Assembly (NCBI GenBank): GCA_022496185.1
Contig: WTXG01000080.1
Span: forward strand, 92,071-156,070
Direction of reading: 5' to 3'
From: Multifurca ochricompacta
Taxonomy: Eukaryota > Basidiomycota > Agaricomycetes > Russulales > Russulaceae
DNA: 64,000 bases
Below, one piece after another: positions 26,038 through 37,854 of this stretch. The notes beneath the pieces are model-generated. The model was not told where the DNA came from and did no database searches. It worked only from the letters and a program-made list of their open reading frames with translations. The position numbers and the translations under genes are program-made. Each line of letters starts with the position of its first letter. Position 1 is the first letter of the stretch.

Positions 26038-27051
26038 CAGCTAATCCAAATCTGATTTGGTGTGTTATGTATAGTGTTTAAAGGTCCAGTTGCCCAAACT
26101 GAAAAAATGACTGAAACTGGACTGAACCCAACTGAATGCAACTGGACCATCAGTTGCAGTTGCACAGATTTGATGACTTACCAGTTGCTGGTTGCAAGCT
26201 ATTTCATAATATTGAAGGACCAATGAAAACCAATTTAAACTGGTTGCAACTGGTCTTTCATTTAAATATAGGGCATAGTGCAGGTCCAGTGGATCTGAGT
26301 AGTCTGTGGGAATAATACTTGCACAAATTAAGGCTCAAGAAATGGCCACATCCAGGGATTGAACCCAACACCTCCAGGAACAAGCTCAATCCAGTGCTCT
26401 AACCACCAAGCCACCCAGCCTCACTTGTAAATACACACAATATATTATATATAGGGTAATGAACAGTTGATTTTATGTCATACACAGGTCCTTCTGCATG
26501 CAGAGCTTCTCTAGCTCTTGCAGCACTTTCTGTCCAGCAGCTACATTGGCCAATGCCACATGGAATGTTTGTTGCCAGGGGTGCTGCTCTATTCTTCCCT
26601 GCCATGATGTCTCCCATCCAACATGTTTGTTCAACAACCCACCAATTGATCTTGGGCCCCTGCATCAAGGCTACAATTAGTGATTGTCAAGGGGTTTCGT
26701 ACCCGTGTGGGTAAGTGCCGCGGGTTTTGCTGGGTACGGGTATGGGTATATGGCTCCCAACCCGTGGAAACCCGTACCTGCGCGGCGGGTTTGGTGGGTA
26801 TAGGCGCCAATTATGCATTGACAAGATCAGTAGAATTTCTGAGATAAAACACATCTGCAGCCACAAAAATACAAGATCTCGTCTGATGTATGCTACAGGG
26901 TGGCGTTAAATATGTTCTAGTATTATCCTACAAAATATCAAAGCAGATTAACAGTGCAATGTAAAATAAAATCCTTATCAGTGATCCACTTTCTTGAAAA
27001 CCATGATACATCTGTTTTATTAACGCGCGACCAATTCTGCCGGTCTGGCAC
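26038..27051. repeat. Interspersed repeats: AACTGG-rich element, tRNA-like SINE head, GGGTA-rich repeat
   Basis: 26080-26290 is made of permuted AACTGG/CCAGTTGC motifs and begins GTTTAAAGGTCCAGTT; a cognate with the same end lies at 62455-62640. 26343-26420 is tRNA-like (separate entry). 26690-26810 is rich in GGGTA/TACCC words (GGGTACGGGTATGGGTA). No open protein frame of note. Confidence 0.55.
26343..26420 (-). repeat. tRNA-derived SINE-like head (candidate)
   Basis: On the minus strand an A-box-like TGGCTTGGTGGTTAGAGC (26413-26396) is followed about 30 nt later by a B-box-like GGTTCAATCCC (26365-26355). The D stem GCTT/GAGC pairs. The acceptor and anticodon stems do not close, so this is not a functional tRNA; a tRNA-derived SINE or tRNA pseudogene fits. 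Confidence 0.5.
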
Positions 27052-27959
27052 TGTCACGGCTCTACCTTATTTTTCCTTTTCTTTTCTCCCTTTTGGATCA
27101 CATGACTGTGGGAAGATTACCCAGCAGTCTCAACATGTGATCATGGGAATGTAGTCGTGACATGGATCATGTGACCGAGTCACATGTAATAGTCACATGT
27201 TGCTTAGTCAGCACAAGAGCCACTCAACAATAACAAGTCGATTCTCTATTGTGTTTACCACAATAGGCAAAGCCCCACAGTCTAGACAGTTCTAGACCAA
27301 GTGGAGCTGTTATCAAGATAAGAGGAGTCCAGCCTAGAAGGTTCTAGGTAAGTGGAGCTCTAGATAAGGGCCCAGGTTGGGCCATGGCCAATTTTAGCAC
27401 AGAATCACATGTATCAGTAGATAGACGTGTTCCAGACCTAAGGGCTAGACTACATATCAGTTATCTACTCCACAATGACGTCATTATGACATCACATTGT
27501 GGAGCATGATCAATCAGCAGAGTAAAGCAGCTTACGAATCACAAAGATAAGGCTCAGTCAGCAATACAGCTGACTGATACCTGCTGATTCTTGCTTACAC
27601 CTACTGCTTACCTCGTTACACTGAGAAATGTATATAAGACCCTCTGTAACAGCCTGTAGCCCCCATCTTGTCCTCTTGGGGCTGCAGGTGAGTAACTGTC
27701 TACACGAGTTCGATACATAGTGCTAATGGTATCCTGCCTCCCTGTGTGACTCGATCCTCTGGATCTTGTCCTCTTGGGGCTGCAGCTTCTTCCAGTTTCA
27801 GAACGCCATCACTGTGGTTGAATAAACCACTGTGAGTGACACAGTTCCTGGTCATTGCTTGACGTGTGACGTTTGCCTCCGCGGTATGCCCAATGACTTA
27901 GGTCACCACACCTTTGCCCTTCTTTGTTACTAAGTGTACACGGAGCTTCACCCATTACA
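27052..27959 (+). mobile_element. Solo LTR B1
   Basis: Starts TGTCACGG, ends CCATTACA, 908 bp, with TSD GGCAC at 27047-27051 and 27960-27964. TATATAAG is at 27631 and the predicted RNA start is A27665. The first 23 nt (27665-27687, starting ATCTTGTCC and ending GGCTGCAG) are followed by GTGAGT. The same 23 nt recur at 27763-27785, directly before CTTCTTCCAG. Its twin B2 (56974-58387, minus) conserves this layout. Confidence 0.9.
27665..27785 (+). promoter_or_regulatory. LTR B1 leader: first exon, putative intron ending in a copy of that exon
   Basis: A GT-AG intron 27688-27785 (GTGAGT..., branch GTGCTAATG near 27720, acceptor GGCTGCAG) would join the first 23 nt to CTTCTTCCAG, giving exactly the sequence already present from the second copy onward. 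Confidence 0.65.
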
Positions 27960-29040
27960 GGCACTATCTAAAATACACTCTAGACTAATATAGACTATTC
28001 TATAATCTAATTATCAAATTACTTTATTGAAACAAGGCCCGCATGTGTCTACAAGCTGCATGGGGCAGCGACTACATTGCATCGCATGGTGGTCTGACCT
28101 CCTTCCTATTAAGGAAGGTTGACTTAAACATGCAGAATCGTGCATCCAGGGACTAGGACAGTCGCGCTTGTATGAAATGAAACCAGAATAATAAAATAAT
28201 AATGTAAATAAAGGATCCATTTAATCTTCTGAACATAAACCAACAATTTTTGAGGAATCTTGAGTAGCCATAAATGAATGCATTGTGTCCAAGTGCTTAT
28301 CTCCTTGACTGGGATGGCCCAGGCCATTTACCCGAAATGCGCAGAAATGCAAAGAACAGTCGCGCTTGTATAAAATTGAAACCAGAATAATAAAATAAAA
28401 ATGGAATAATAAATTATCTTAATCTTATGAACATAAAATAGGAATCTTTGAGGGATCTTGAGTAGCCATAAATGAACGCATTGTGTCCAAGTGCATATCT
28501 CCTTGACCAGGATCTCCTGGGCCGGATGTCCAAAATGCGCGATGCAAGTAAAGAACTTGCACGTGTTTCATTTTATGGGTAACCCAGGTATCAAAACAAT
28601 TACCCAGGGGTTGCCCCTGCAAATTGCTATGTGTTCATCAAATTATTTTGCATTCTGTGTGGTTATCTGACAGGCTATTCATCAATGTTCTATAACATCC
28701 TATCTAATCATCTCTGTATACTGGATTTTAGTTGTGCTTGTATAAAATTGAAAGCAGAATAATAAAATAAAAATGGAATAATGAATTATCTTAATCTTCT
28801 GAACATAAAACAAGAGCCATTGAGGGATCTTAAGCAGCCACAAATAAATGCATTGTGTATCTTCTTGGTCCGGGAAGGCCCAGGCCGGTTATCCGAAATG
28901 TGCAATGCAAGTAAAGAACTTGCATGCGTTTTCACGGGTGACCCATTGGTAACCTGCGGGTTACCCATACCTGTAGTGATGGGTATGGGTATGGGTACAG
29001 GTACCAATGAGTATACCCCAGGGTTACCCCTGCTAATCAC
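27960..29040. repeat. Repeat cluster: hairpin element fragment and diverged ~203-bp tandem units
   Basis: 28097-28132 carries a CTTCCTATTAAGGAAG hairpin followed by GACTTAAACATGC, related to the inverted element at 61620-62220. Units starting with GTCGCGCTTGTAT or its variant start near 28153, 28356 and 28729; each contains CAGAATAATAAAATAA and GCATTGTGT. The first two are spaced 203 bp and the third is offset by a further ~170 bp. GGGTAACCC / GGGTATGGGTA words end the cluster (28580-29040), as in 26690-26810. Confidence 0.6.
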
Positions 29041-29383
29041 TACCCAGATGCCATTGCTGCTCTGGTTTCCCCTCCTTTGCTTCCTTTGAGCCCAGTTTGC
29101 CTGATGTGCTTCTGGCACTGCAGCTGAGCCTGATCCCCACTCAACAGCCTTAGGAGATTAGCTCCCTTTGGCTGACTCTTCCCATCTTTCTCTGTGCTTG
29201 GTTATAGCACAACTTCCTATCCACCCTGAAGCTAAGAGCCTGGCCCTGTTGAGCCAGGCTTGTTGTAGATCCCAGACCCACAGTGTTGGGTGCCGCAGAT
29301 GAGGCTGACTAGTGCTGGACTAGTGTCAGCAGACTTGTGCTGACCAGTGCATGTCGCACAGCAATGCCCCGCTGAGCATTACA
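29041..29383 (+). mobile_element. 5'-truncated LTR F3
   Basis: Matches the last ~340 bp of LTR F (same orientation as F2), ending GCATTACA at 29383. The 5' part is missing; the GGGTA-rich repeat abuts it. No TSD can be tested. Confidence 0.75.
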
Positions 29384-30851
29384 TCTAAGTCCTAGCAGAG
29401 CCAGCTAGATTGGCATACCATCATCATCCTGGACCAGGGAGAGGTAGTCATCTGCTATGGCATAGTGGTCAGCATCATAATTCTTGTTGTCTTTGTCTGT
29501 GGGGCAAATGTGTGTTTGTAGAAAACTGTAGGGCCCTTGCCTCCCACATTGAAAGCAGCTGTCGTAAACATGACAGTTAATTTCTTGATGTCTGGTGTTG
29601 TGGGAGAGACACTTGCTGCACCATCTGGATGGGTTGATGATGGTGGGGGCCTCTGTAAGCTGGTGGAATAGGCACTGGCAACTCCAGTGTGAGGTGCTCT
29701 GGCAGTGTCGGCAGCATTTCTTGGTGGAGGGACAACACCAACTGAGATGGTACTTGCTACCACAGTGCCAGCAAGTCTGACCTCCTGGGTTTTTGTGCAA
29801 TTGTGGCATTTCAAGGCAGCTTGGGTTGAGCCAGGGTGCAAGTTTGAGGGGGTGGCAAGGGAGAGGCCAGGCAAAAATGTTGGTGTACCATTCTGCTATA
29901 GTCTGATACACTTCCCCTAACTCCAACCACATCCTGATGGATGCCAGGTGTTGTTCAACATTGAAAATGCCCTGTGAGATCCTTGTCATCTGTCTCATAT
30001 AATTGTTGTACTGCATGTTGAGGTTGGCCTTGAGTGCCTGAAACTTGTGCAGTCATGTGACCTTGGCTGTAAGTCGCAGCATGCATAGATCACAGAGAAC
30101 TTCATTAATGGCAAAGGCATGAGGGTTGGTGCTTGAAAGATGCTCTAAGTGCTCTGGCCCCAAGATGTAGTGAAGGTGGTCAATTTGTTTTTCCTCAAGA
30201 TAGACTGGGGCCCCATACACAGGCCCTCCCTTTTCTAAACATCCTGCTACATCCATACCTTCATTCATGTAGTAGATGTACTTGGCAATCTCAGTCTTGC
30301 CATCTCCTTGAGATGTGGGGATCATGAGTGGGAAGTAAAAGGGGGATTTCGGGTTGTTCAGGAAGAAAGGAAAGTCAGGAACCTTGTTGCCAAAGTTGAC
30401 ATTGATCAGGTCATTTGGGTGTGGGTGTTTGGGCAGATTAAAATCTTGGTCAGTGTTGGGGGTTCTGATCCCTTCAGCCACTTTGGCAGCCACATCATAA
30501 TCAATAGGAGAAAGTGGACAAGAAGGAGGGTGAGCAGCAGGAAGTAGGGGAAAGGCATTGATGGCAGCAGAGGAGTGGATGTTGAATGAAGACATAAGGC
30601 TGGTAGTGAACTATTTCTGGGAAGGAGTGTACTGGAGGGTGAGTAAGGTGAGGCTTTCTATTTATCTGCCTCTGGATGGCACCTATGGAAGTCCTTGACA
30701 AGGTCAGGTGCAAAGACATCTGCAGCTGCTTCCCATGTATTGTCAGTGTCAGGGAAGCCCTTCCATTTGATCAGATAGTAAAGTTTGCACCCCCTTCCTT
30801 TTCACTTTGTGTCAGCAATACATTCCACTTCCCATTCTGGTTCTCCATCAA
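29384..30851 (-). pseudogene. Gypsy (C-type) fragment: chromodomain end of pol and zinc-knuckle ORF3
   Basis: Read on the minus strand it starts within the pol chromodomain (YLIKWKGFPD, about 30775). After a stop comes ORF3 from 30595 (MSSFNIHSSAAINAF) to a stop at 29405-29407, with a frame change near 30016-30053. ORF3 keeps four Cys/His clusters: CWHCGSKYHLSWCC, CRHCQSTSHWSC, CSKCLSHNTRHQEINC and CFQCGRQGPYSFLQTHIC, and ends SLVQDDDGMPI. The element is cut on one side by LTR F3 and on the other by LTR D0 (30852). Confidence 0.8.
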
Positions 30852-31411
30852 TGTTACAATCCCCACCAAGCGCCCCTCTTTTCTTCACTCTTCCCAATGA
30901 TGACCCTACCCTTCCTGATCACATCCCCATCCTGGGATCCATCACATGCCTTACTTCCATCCCTGTGACTGCCTTTGACTTTGTTGACTCTGTATTTGTC
31001 TATGTTTGCTCTCTTATCTCCTTATCTTTAAGACTGGACATTTACTTAATCCCCTATCAGAAGCCAGGCTTTATGCCCTCTGCTTTTGTATATTTGGGCC
31101 CACTTGACTCTGTGATTCTTATCTCATAGATGCCTATTTGATTACATATATAAGTCCACTGTAGCTACACTGTAGACCTCAGACTTGACTTATTGAATAC
31201 ATTGGTGCTTGTCTTTTGGACATCCCTGTTGAACTCCCTTTGCTTGTCTCAGTGCTTTTGGCACTTTCTGCTCAACATTGTCTTAGGGTACAGCCCCTTT
31301 GACTTTGACTTCTCTTGCATAAAGTCCAAGAGGCATGATTGGTCTCTTATCTAATCACAAAGTGTATGCTGTCACACAAGTCATGTGGAACATCCCACAC
31401 TGGATGTAACA
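30852..31411 (+). mobile_element. LTR D0 (5' LTR of a truncated D-type gypsy element)
   Basis: Starts TGTTACAATCC and ends GATGTAACA (560 bp). It is followed by the D-type primer site and the first part of gag, so it is a 5' LTR. Its first-RNA-base motif is AGACTTGACTT and the primer site reads AAGTCAAGTCT, a perfect complement. Confidence 0.85.
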
Positions 31412-31651
31412 TCAAGTCAAGTCTCTCATTGTGGTTTCCAGCTGCAGTCAGACCCTCTTTCAAGAAGAACCCATTGAATGAAGAGAAGAGAATAATCTTT
31501 CACAGCAAGTACTTGGCTCTGCCACCTGGAAAGATTTCAAGTCCAAGTTTGGATACTATGTCTATCACGATGGAAGATACCAACTGGTAGAATACAATGA
31601 CAAGAAAAGAGTTTGGTATTGCATCTGATACTTGGACAGCCAACACTCTTG
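31412..31651 (+). pseudogene. D-type gypsy gag N-terminal fragment
   Basis: Matches the first ~75 codons of the D gag (GYYVYHDGRYQ region) with frameshifts, and is cut at 31651 by LTR C. The rest of this D copy is not found beyond the C element. Confidence 0.75.
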
Positions 31652-32241
31652 TGTTACAAACCCTGCTGTGTTGCCTTGTTTTCTTTCCCTCTTCACATGA
31701 CTCGTTGTTTGGTTGTGCTTGCGCCTTTGTTGACTGTGTTGTGACTGGCATTGTACTTGTTTGCCCCTTATCTATGACTCAACTTCTTACTTATCTGTGA
31801 CTCATACCTTACCTCAGAACTCTTATGTATTTTCCCACCAGAATCACAACTATACCGGATTTGTCTACATATATTCTCATCTGGCCCACTTGACCCATTC
31901 CCCATTTGGATACATTATAACTTTGTTGATACATCAAGTATATTACTCCATTCAGACTCTGATTTCTATTACGTATATAAGGCCTGCCTAGATAGCCTGT
32001 ATGCCTTAGACTCAACTTCTTAATTGACTTGGTGCATTACCTTCTGGGTGATCCTAAGACCCGACTCTTGAATCGTCTCAGTGCTTTTGGCACTCTTCCG
32101 CTCACTGGTACTAAGGGATTAGCTCCTTGGTATTGACTCTCACTCGATCTCTGTGTGCTTGAAAGACAGTACACACTTGACTTCGTAGTTTTGCTACACA
32201 ACTTACCACATGTCTGTTGAACACCCGCACCAGGCATTACA
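31652..32241 (+). mobile_element. 5' LTR of gypsy element C
   Basis: Starts TGTTACAAACC, ends GGCATTACA (590 bp). The 3' LTR is 56818-58830 with B2 inside (594 bp net). The left flank TCTTG and the right flank of the 3' LTR (TACTG) do not match cleanly. Confidence 0.88.
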
Positions 32242-32243
32242 TT

Positions 32244-32254
32244 AAGTCAAGTCT
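32244..32254 (+). promoter_or_regulatory. Self-primer binding site of element C
   Basis: AAGTCAAGTCT, two bases inside the LTR, is the exact complement of AGACTTGACTT at the predicted RNA start of the 3' LTR (58595-58605, 34 nt after TATATAAG at 58561). In the 5' LTR this motif has drifted to AGACTCAACTT. Confidence 0.7.
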
Positions 32255-32262
32255 CCCCCACC

Positions 32263-34295
32263 GTGGCTTCATCTAGCCGAAGCCAGACCTTGCACACTGA
32301 AGAACTCATCAACCATTAAGACAAGGATAACCTTTCACAACAGGTCCTTGGCTCTGCCGTCTGGAAAGATTTTGAAACCAAGTTTGGATACTATGTCTAT
32401 CACGATGACCAGTACCAGCCAGTTGAATATGACGAACAGAAACGAGTCTGGTACTGTATCCGTTACTCTAGAAGCCACTGTTCCTGGGTTACCACAGGAC
32501 CTGCCCCACCAGAGTATGGCTTAGGACCTTGGAGAGAGAATCCTCCAGCCATCATCACAGATTCAGAAACCAAAGAATACATCGAAGAAAGCAGCGAAGA
32601 TGCACAAGTCATAGCCCCTAGTTTTACAGCTCCGACAGTTGCACCCAGAGTACTACATCCAGAATATCTGCTTTAGTCTCTCCCCAGATCACATGACAAA
32701 CCTCAGACACCCCGACCATCACTTATCCAACAATGTTGACCATTGCTGCGCAATTGCCAGACCCCGCTCCAGTTGTCCCTGCCCAAACCTCCCTCCCCCA
32801 TCAGGACGCCTTATGGGAGTCCTTCCAACCACGTTTACTGGTGATTGATCCCAGAGCAAAAAGTTCATGCTCGAGTTCGAGATGTTTAAAAATTTCAACC
32901 ATGATGTCCCGCAAATCATAAACCCTTTCCAGTGAACCAACCTCTTCCTCTCGCTTATTAGAGGAGACTCTGTTGATGACTGGACAATGGAGCAGATTGA
33001 ATGGCTGAACGATAGAGTTACAGCTGGAACCAGAACCACGGATGAAGATCTGTGGGATGTAGTGGCACAAAGATTTAAGGATGCCTTCACGGATGGACAG
33101 GCCAAGCAGAAGGCTGCCAGAGAATTGAAGTCCCTCAAGATGGAAAGAGGGGATTTAGATGGCTATGTAGCCAGATTCCACAACCTGGCTAAAAGAGCAG
33201 GGTATGATGTGAACAAAGAGGCAACGCTTGACCTCTTCTCCCAGGGGTTACCCAACCCTCTGGTGAAAAATATCATCCAGTTCCATCACCCTGAGTTGTG
33301 GAGCCAGTGGATGAGTGCTGCCAGAACACAGCAGCAGGATTATCTAGACTTCCAAATGCGCTTTGGAGTGGATACTAAGAAGGGTAAAACCTGCGATCAG
33401 TGGAAGGCGGCATTTGGTGTGACAGAATTCTCCCTGCGACGTTACTAATGACTTGACATTGTGTTTCACCGGTGTTTTGGCTTACTGAGGGCCTAACCCC
33501 TCCTAATTCTCCTTAGTTCTAGCTCATTCTACTGCACAACCATTTAGATACTGTGTCATAGTCCTAGAACCTTCTATTTACTATGACATAGCTAGTTCTA
33601 CATGTATTTAAAGACCTACTAGAGTAGAGAGACAGACTAAGTCTGTTCTCTTGTGTTCAATCAGAGGTGCTTCGGAATCCTTGAATCCTCTCAGTTAAAC
33701 CCCACTTGAACTCTCCAAGATGTGACTTGGAGAGCCTTCATCATCTTGAACTTGTTGCAGGACTTAGAGTCTCTGCCATCGACCTCGAATCTCACGCGCG
33801 TGCCCTCTGACTTTGTCATGGGCTTGACTAGATCTTGACTCTATTGTAACTTTGAACCTTGCCTTGGAAGACTTGCTCCCATCCGACCCCGACACAGTTC
33901 CGCACCTAACTGTGACATTTGGAGTGAAACCTACTACTTCCTGAGACCCCAATGCCATGGATACGTCGGCAGATTGCACCAAAGCCCATGCAGCCCTCAC
34001 TGACGATGAAAAAAGAAATCTCATGAAGGAAGGGCGCTGCTTCCATTGTCGGGCGCAAGGGCACATGTCATGATTTTGCCCAAAGAAAACAGTTTGTGCT
34101 GCTGAAGCAACAGTGGCCACTACTGCCATGACACCGCTGATACAAAACCTACCCACCCCAGTAAAAGAAAACCCAGTAACTGCCCCAAGGACTAAGGAAC
34201 AGAAAGCGGCAGCAATATGGGACCATATGATGAATGAGGATGAGGCAGTACATGCTCTCATTGTCGATAAGGCCTTTGGCCAGAAGGATTTTTGA
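32263..34295 (+). pseudogene. Element C gag (GUG start, several breaks), split by solo LTR H
   Basis: Capsid/nucleocapsid gene of element C. It starts at GTG 32263 in the context CACCGTGG and ends with GATTTTTGA (stop 34293-34295). It keeps the capsid-like block WTMEQIEWLNDRV and NLAKRAGYDVNKEATLDLF (about 33000-33330) and a CCHC knuckle (CFHCRAQGHMS, about 34040). Stops and frameshifts lie at about 32320-32330 and 32670-32940. LTR H sits at 33418-33917. Confidence 0.8.
33418..33917 (+). mobile_element. Solo LTR H in element C gag
   Basis: Starts TGTGACAG, ends CTGTGACA (500 bp), with TSD TTTGG at 33413-33417 and 33918-33922; excision restores the gag frame (AFGV). Only copy of this family in the window. 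A TATTTAAAG TATA-like box lies at 33605. No duplicated leader is evident. Confidence 0.88.
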
Positions 34296-37200
34296 TTGGC
34301 TCAACCCCATTGGCCTGGGCAAGAGCACTCCATGTAACTTCTGTGTACACTAGTCATTTCAAGTCTTTAAAAATACCAGTACACTTTGAAACCAAACAGA
34401 AGATGGCTGACAGACAGATATTGATTGACTCTGGAGCTACGGATAATTTCATCAGCCAATGACTTCAGAGGATGCTAGGACTGGGGACACAGTTACTTCC
34501 CCAAGAAAAAAATATTTGGAACATAGACGGGACGGCTAACAAAGCCGGAAAAATCACACATTGCTGTGATTTAGAAGTACAGGTCGGGGAGTGGACCAAG
34601 CAACTCCATTTCCTCATCACAGATTTAGGAGACGAAGACATGGTTTTGGGATATCCATGGCTAGCAGCATTCAAGCCCAAGATCAACTGGGCAGAAGCAA
34701 CAATGGACAAAGATTCTACCCAGTTCTCATTACATCCCTGGGATATGACTATGCTGCGCGACACCCCCTCACCCATGCTATCGTCATGGGATCAGCCGTC
34801 ACCTGGAGTGACATGGAACCTGTGGATCAGGTGTATTGCTATGTTACGAAGGCATCGGAATTGGCCCAGGCAGAAGCACAGAAAAACCCGGAAAAGACAT
34901 TTGAAGAGCAGTCCCGGCAGAATATCATTGACATTGGAAGGTTTTCTCAGAGGAAGAGTCACAATGTTTCCCTCCCTCTTGACCTTGGGATCATGCCATT
35001 GATTTCGTCCCAAATGCCCTGCAATCGGTAGATTGTAAGATCTACCCACTGTCTCAACCCAAGAAGGAAGCACTCTCCACCTTCCTGGAGGAACATCTGG
35101 CGAAAGGATACATACGACCCTCCAACTCGCCCTATGCTTCACCCTTCTTTTCATTAAAAAGAAGGAGGGAAACTGCGACCGGTACAGGACTACAGACAGA
35201 TTAACGAACTCACAGTGAAAAACAACTACCCACTTCCTCTGATCTCAGAAATTATCATAAAATGTGCGATAAAGCCCTGTTCTCAAAGATGGACATTCGC
35301 TGGGGATACAATAACATTCATATTTGAGAAGGTGACCAGCCCAAGGCTGCCTTTAAGACCAATCAAGGACTTTTTGAACCAACGTTATGTTCTTTGGCTT
35401 GACAAACTCGCCGGCAACCTTCCAGTCTATGATGAATCATATTTTCTGCGACCTGATCCTTACAGAAGAAGTTGTGGTGTACATGGATGACATCCTAGTG
35501 GCCACAAAAGACGACATTCACCACCACTGGACCCAAGTTCACAAAGTACTGGAAATCCTAGCGAAACACGACCTTTATTTGAAACCCACCAAATGCTCAT
35601 TTAAGCAAAAGACTGTCGAATATTTAGGTGTCATCCTGGAAGGGGGACAAGTACGCATGGACCCTGTAAAAGTACAAGGCATTCGAGAATGGTCCATCCC
35701 ACAGTGTAACAAGGACGTCAGATCATTCATTGGTTTTTGTAATTTCTATCGACACTTCATCAAGGGATTCTTGGCCATAGCCCGACCACTTAACAATCTC
35801 TTGAAAAAGGATATACCCTGGCATTGGGATGAACCACAACAGAAGGCATTTGACCAGATAAAGGTGATCATCAGCTCTGAACCAGTCCTTATCCAACCCG
35901 ATCTAGCCAAACCCTTCGAACTGGAAGTTGACGCTTCTATGTATGCCAATGGGGCGGTCTTGTCACAGAGAGATATTGGAGGGATCCTTCACCCAGTTGC
36001 ATTCTACTCAGAAACGTTCTCATCAGTGGAAAGGAACTACGATATTTGGGACAGGGAATTACTGGCTATTGTAAAAGCACTATGACACTGGTGACCATAT
36101 CTGGCTGGATCCCCACATAAAACCATCATCTATACGGACCACTCCAACCTTCTGTATTGGCAAGAACTCCATAAGATCAGTCGACGAGTAGCACGAGAGG
36201 TTTTGGAGCTCAAAGAGTACAACTTCACCCTCAAGCACCTACCTGGGGCTCGTAATGCATGAGCCAACGCCTTATCCAGACCAACCGGATGTGATGAAGG
36301 AGAGAATGACAATGACAATATCGTCATTTTACCAGAAGATGTCTTTGCAAAGACCGCTGTTGTTAGCCTCCATGACATGGATCTATGGGCCCAAGTGACA
36401 CAGAATATGAATCAGAAGCTGTGCCAATCCTGGGCAGAGCCGCACAACATAAAAATGAAAAACAGCCTCTGGTGGAAAGATGGCGATCAATTGGTTGTCA
36501 CCGGTGGCGACAACATTAAGAGGGGGGTGATCCATTTTCACCACGACCTTCCCTCTGCAGGACACCTGGGGATTGCAAACACCTATGCCCTTGCGAAATG
36601 AGATTATTGGTGGCCGAACATGAAAAAGGATGTAGAAGCATACGTCAAGGGATGTGCAGAATGCCAGGCAAACAAAGTAAACACTCACCCAAAACCGCCG
36701 GCACTTTCACCCATTACACCGATAGCAACAGCTCCCTTCCAGACCATTGCTATGGACTTTATCGTCAAACTTCCACAGTCACAGGGATATGACTTGATAC
36801 TCACCATCACAGACCATGATTATTTGAAGGCCACCCTCTTCATCCCCTGCAATGAGATGATATCAGCAGAAGGAGTTGTGAAACTCTACCTAGACCATGT
36901 CTATTGACACTATGGACTCCCTCAAAAGATTATCTCTGACCGAGACCCATGATTTGCTTCTATGTTTGCCCAGGCCCTCTGTAAACGTCTCGATATCCAG
37001 CAGAACATCTCCACAGCATATCACCCTCAAACAGATGGTCAATCAGAGCGTACAAATCAATGGCTAGAACAGTATCTTTGATTTTGGTGTAACGAGCGAC
37101 AGAACAACTGGGCAGAATGGCTGGCGACAGCTGAGTTCGCACATAATAGTTGGCCAAATGGAACGATGAAAGCCACCCCTTTCTCCCTTATTATGGGATG

Positions 37201-37854
37201 GGACCCTCGCACCACATGGACAGACAAACCCACAAATGTACCATCTGTGACACAGTGTATCGGCCAATGGGAGGAGATACGAGAATCGGCCAATAGGAAT
37301 CTCCAGAAGGCACAAAGGACCCTGGCCGAGAAGCCCACTAGGTTTACGCCCTATCAGGTTGGAAATCAAGTCTGGTTAGAAGGGCATAACATCCACACAT
37401 CACACCCAATGGCGAAATTAGCTCCCAGATGCCACGGCCCCTTTGTGATCAAACAGAAGCTCTTGGACGTCATGTACAAACTCGCGTTACCTGCCACCTG
37501 GAAGATACACCCCATTTTCCATGCCAGTCTTCTAACACCATACAAAGAGACTTCCATTCATGGACCGAATTTCCCTAGACCCCCTCCGGACCTAGTTGAT
37601 GGAGAACCAGAATGGGAAGTAGAATGCATCGCTGACACGAAATGGAAGGGACAAGGGCATAATCAAAACTCCATTATTTGATCAAATGGAAGGGATTCCC
37701 TGACGCCAATAACTCATGGGAACCTGCTGTGGACGTCTTTGCACCCAAGCTCATCGAAGACTTCTATAGACGCCATCCAGAGGCAGATAAAGAGCAAGGC
37801 AGAATGTGTGCTGTTGGACAGTTTCCTCCCCCACAGCTAACCGAAACAACATCC
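34296..37854 (+). pseudogene. Element C pol: protease, RT, RNase H, integrase, chromodomain (decayed)
   Basis: Protease DSGATDNFI (about 34430), RT with VYMDDILVA (about 35480), RNase H ELEVDASMYANGAV (about 35925), integrase with HHCC (CAECQANKVNTHP, about 36655) and DDE region (AMDFIVKLP; YHPQTDGQSERTNQWLEQ), and a C-terminal chromodomain (IKWKGFPDANNSWEP, about 37680). Frameshifts occur around 34900-35390. In-frame TGA codons lie at 36083, 36260, 36599, 36905, 36950 and 37079; at each, relatives have Arg (mostly CGN) or, at 36083, Gln in the sister copy, so CGA to TGA deamination is the usual cause. Confidence 0.88.

Noticed and set aside
28950..29040. Telomere-like GGGTA repeats
   Set aside because: They are not TTAGGG; the words are interspersed with TACCC in both orientations and belong to a dispersed repeat.
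30847..31416. TSD ATCAA around LTR D0 (solo LTR)
   Set aside because: The match requires shifting the LTR end by one base, and the right side is the start of the D internal region, so D0 is a 5' LTR.
33418..33917. Spliced-leader duplication in LTR H
   Set aside because: I looked downstream of the TATTTAAAG box for a repeated first exon and found none.
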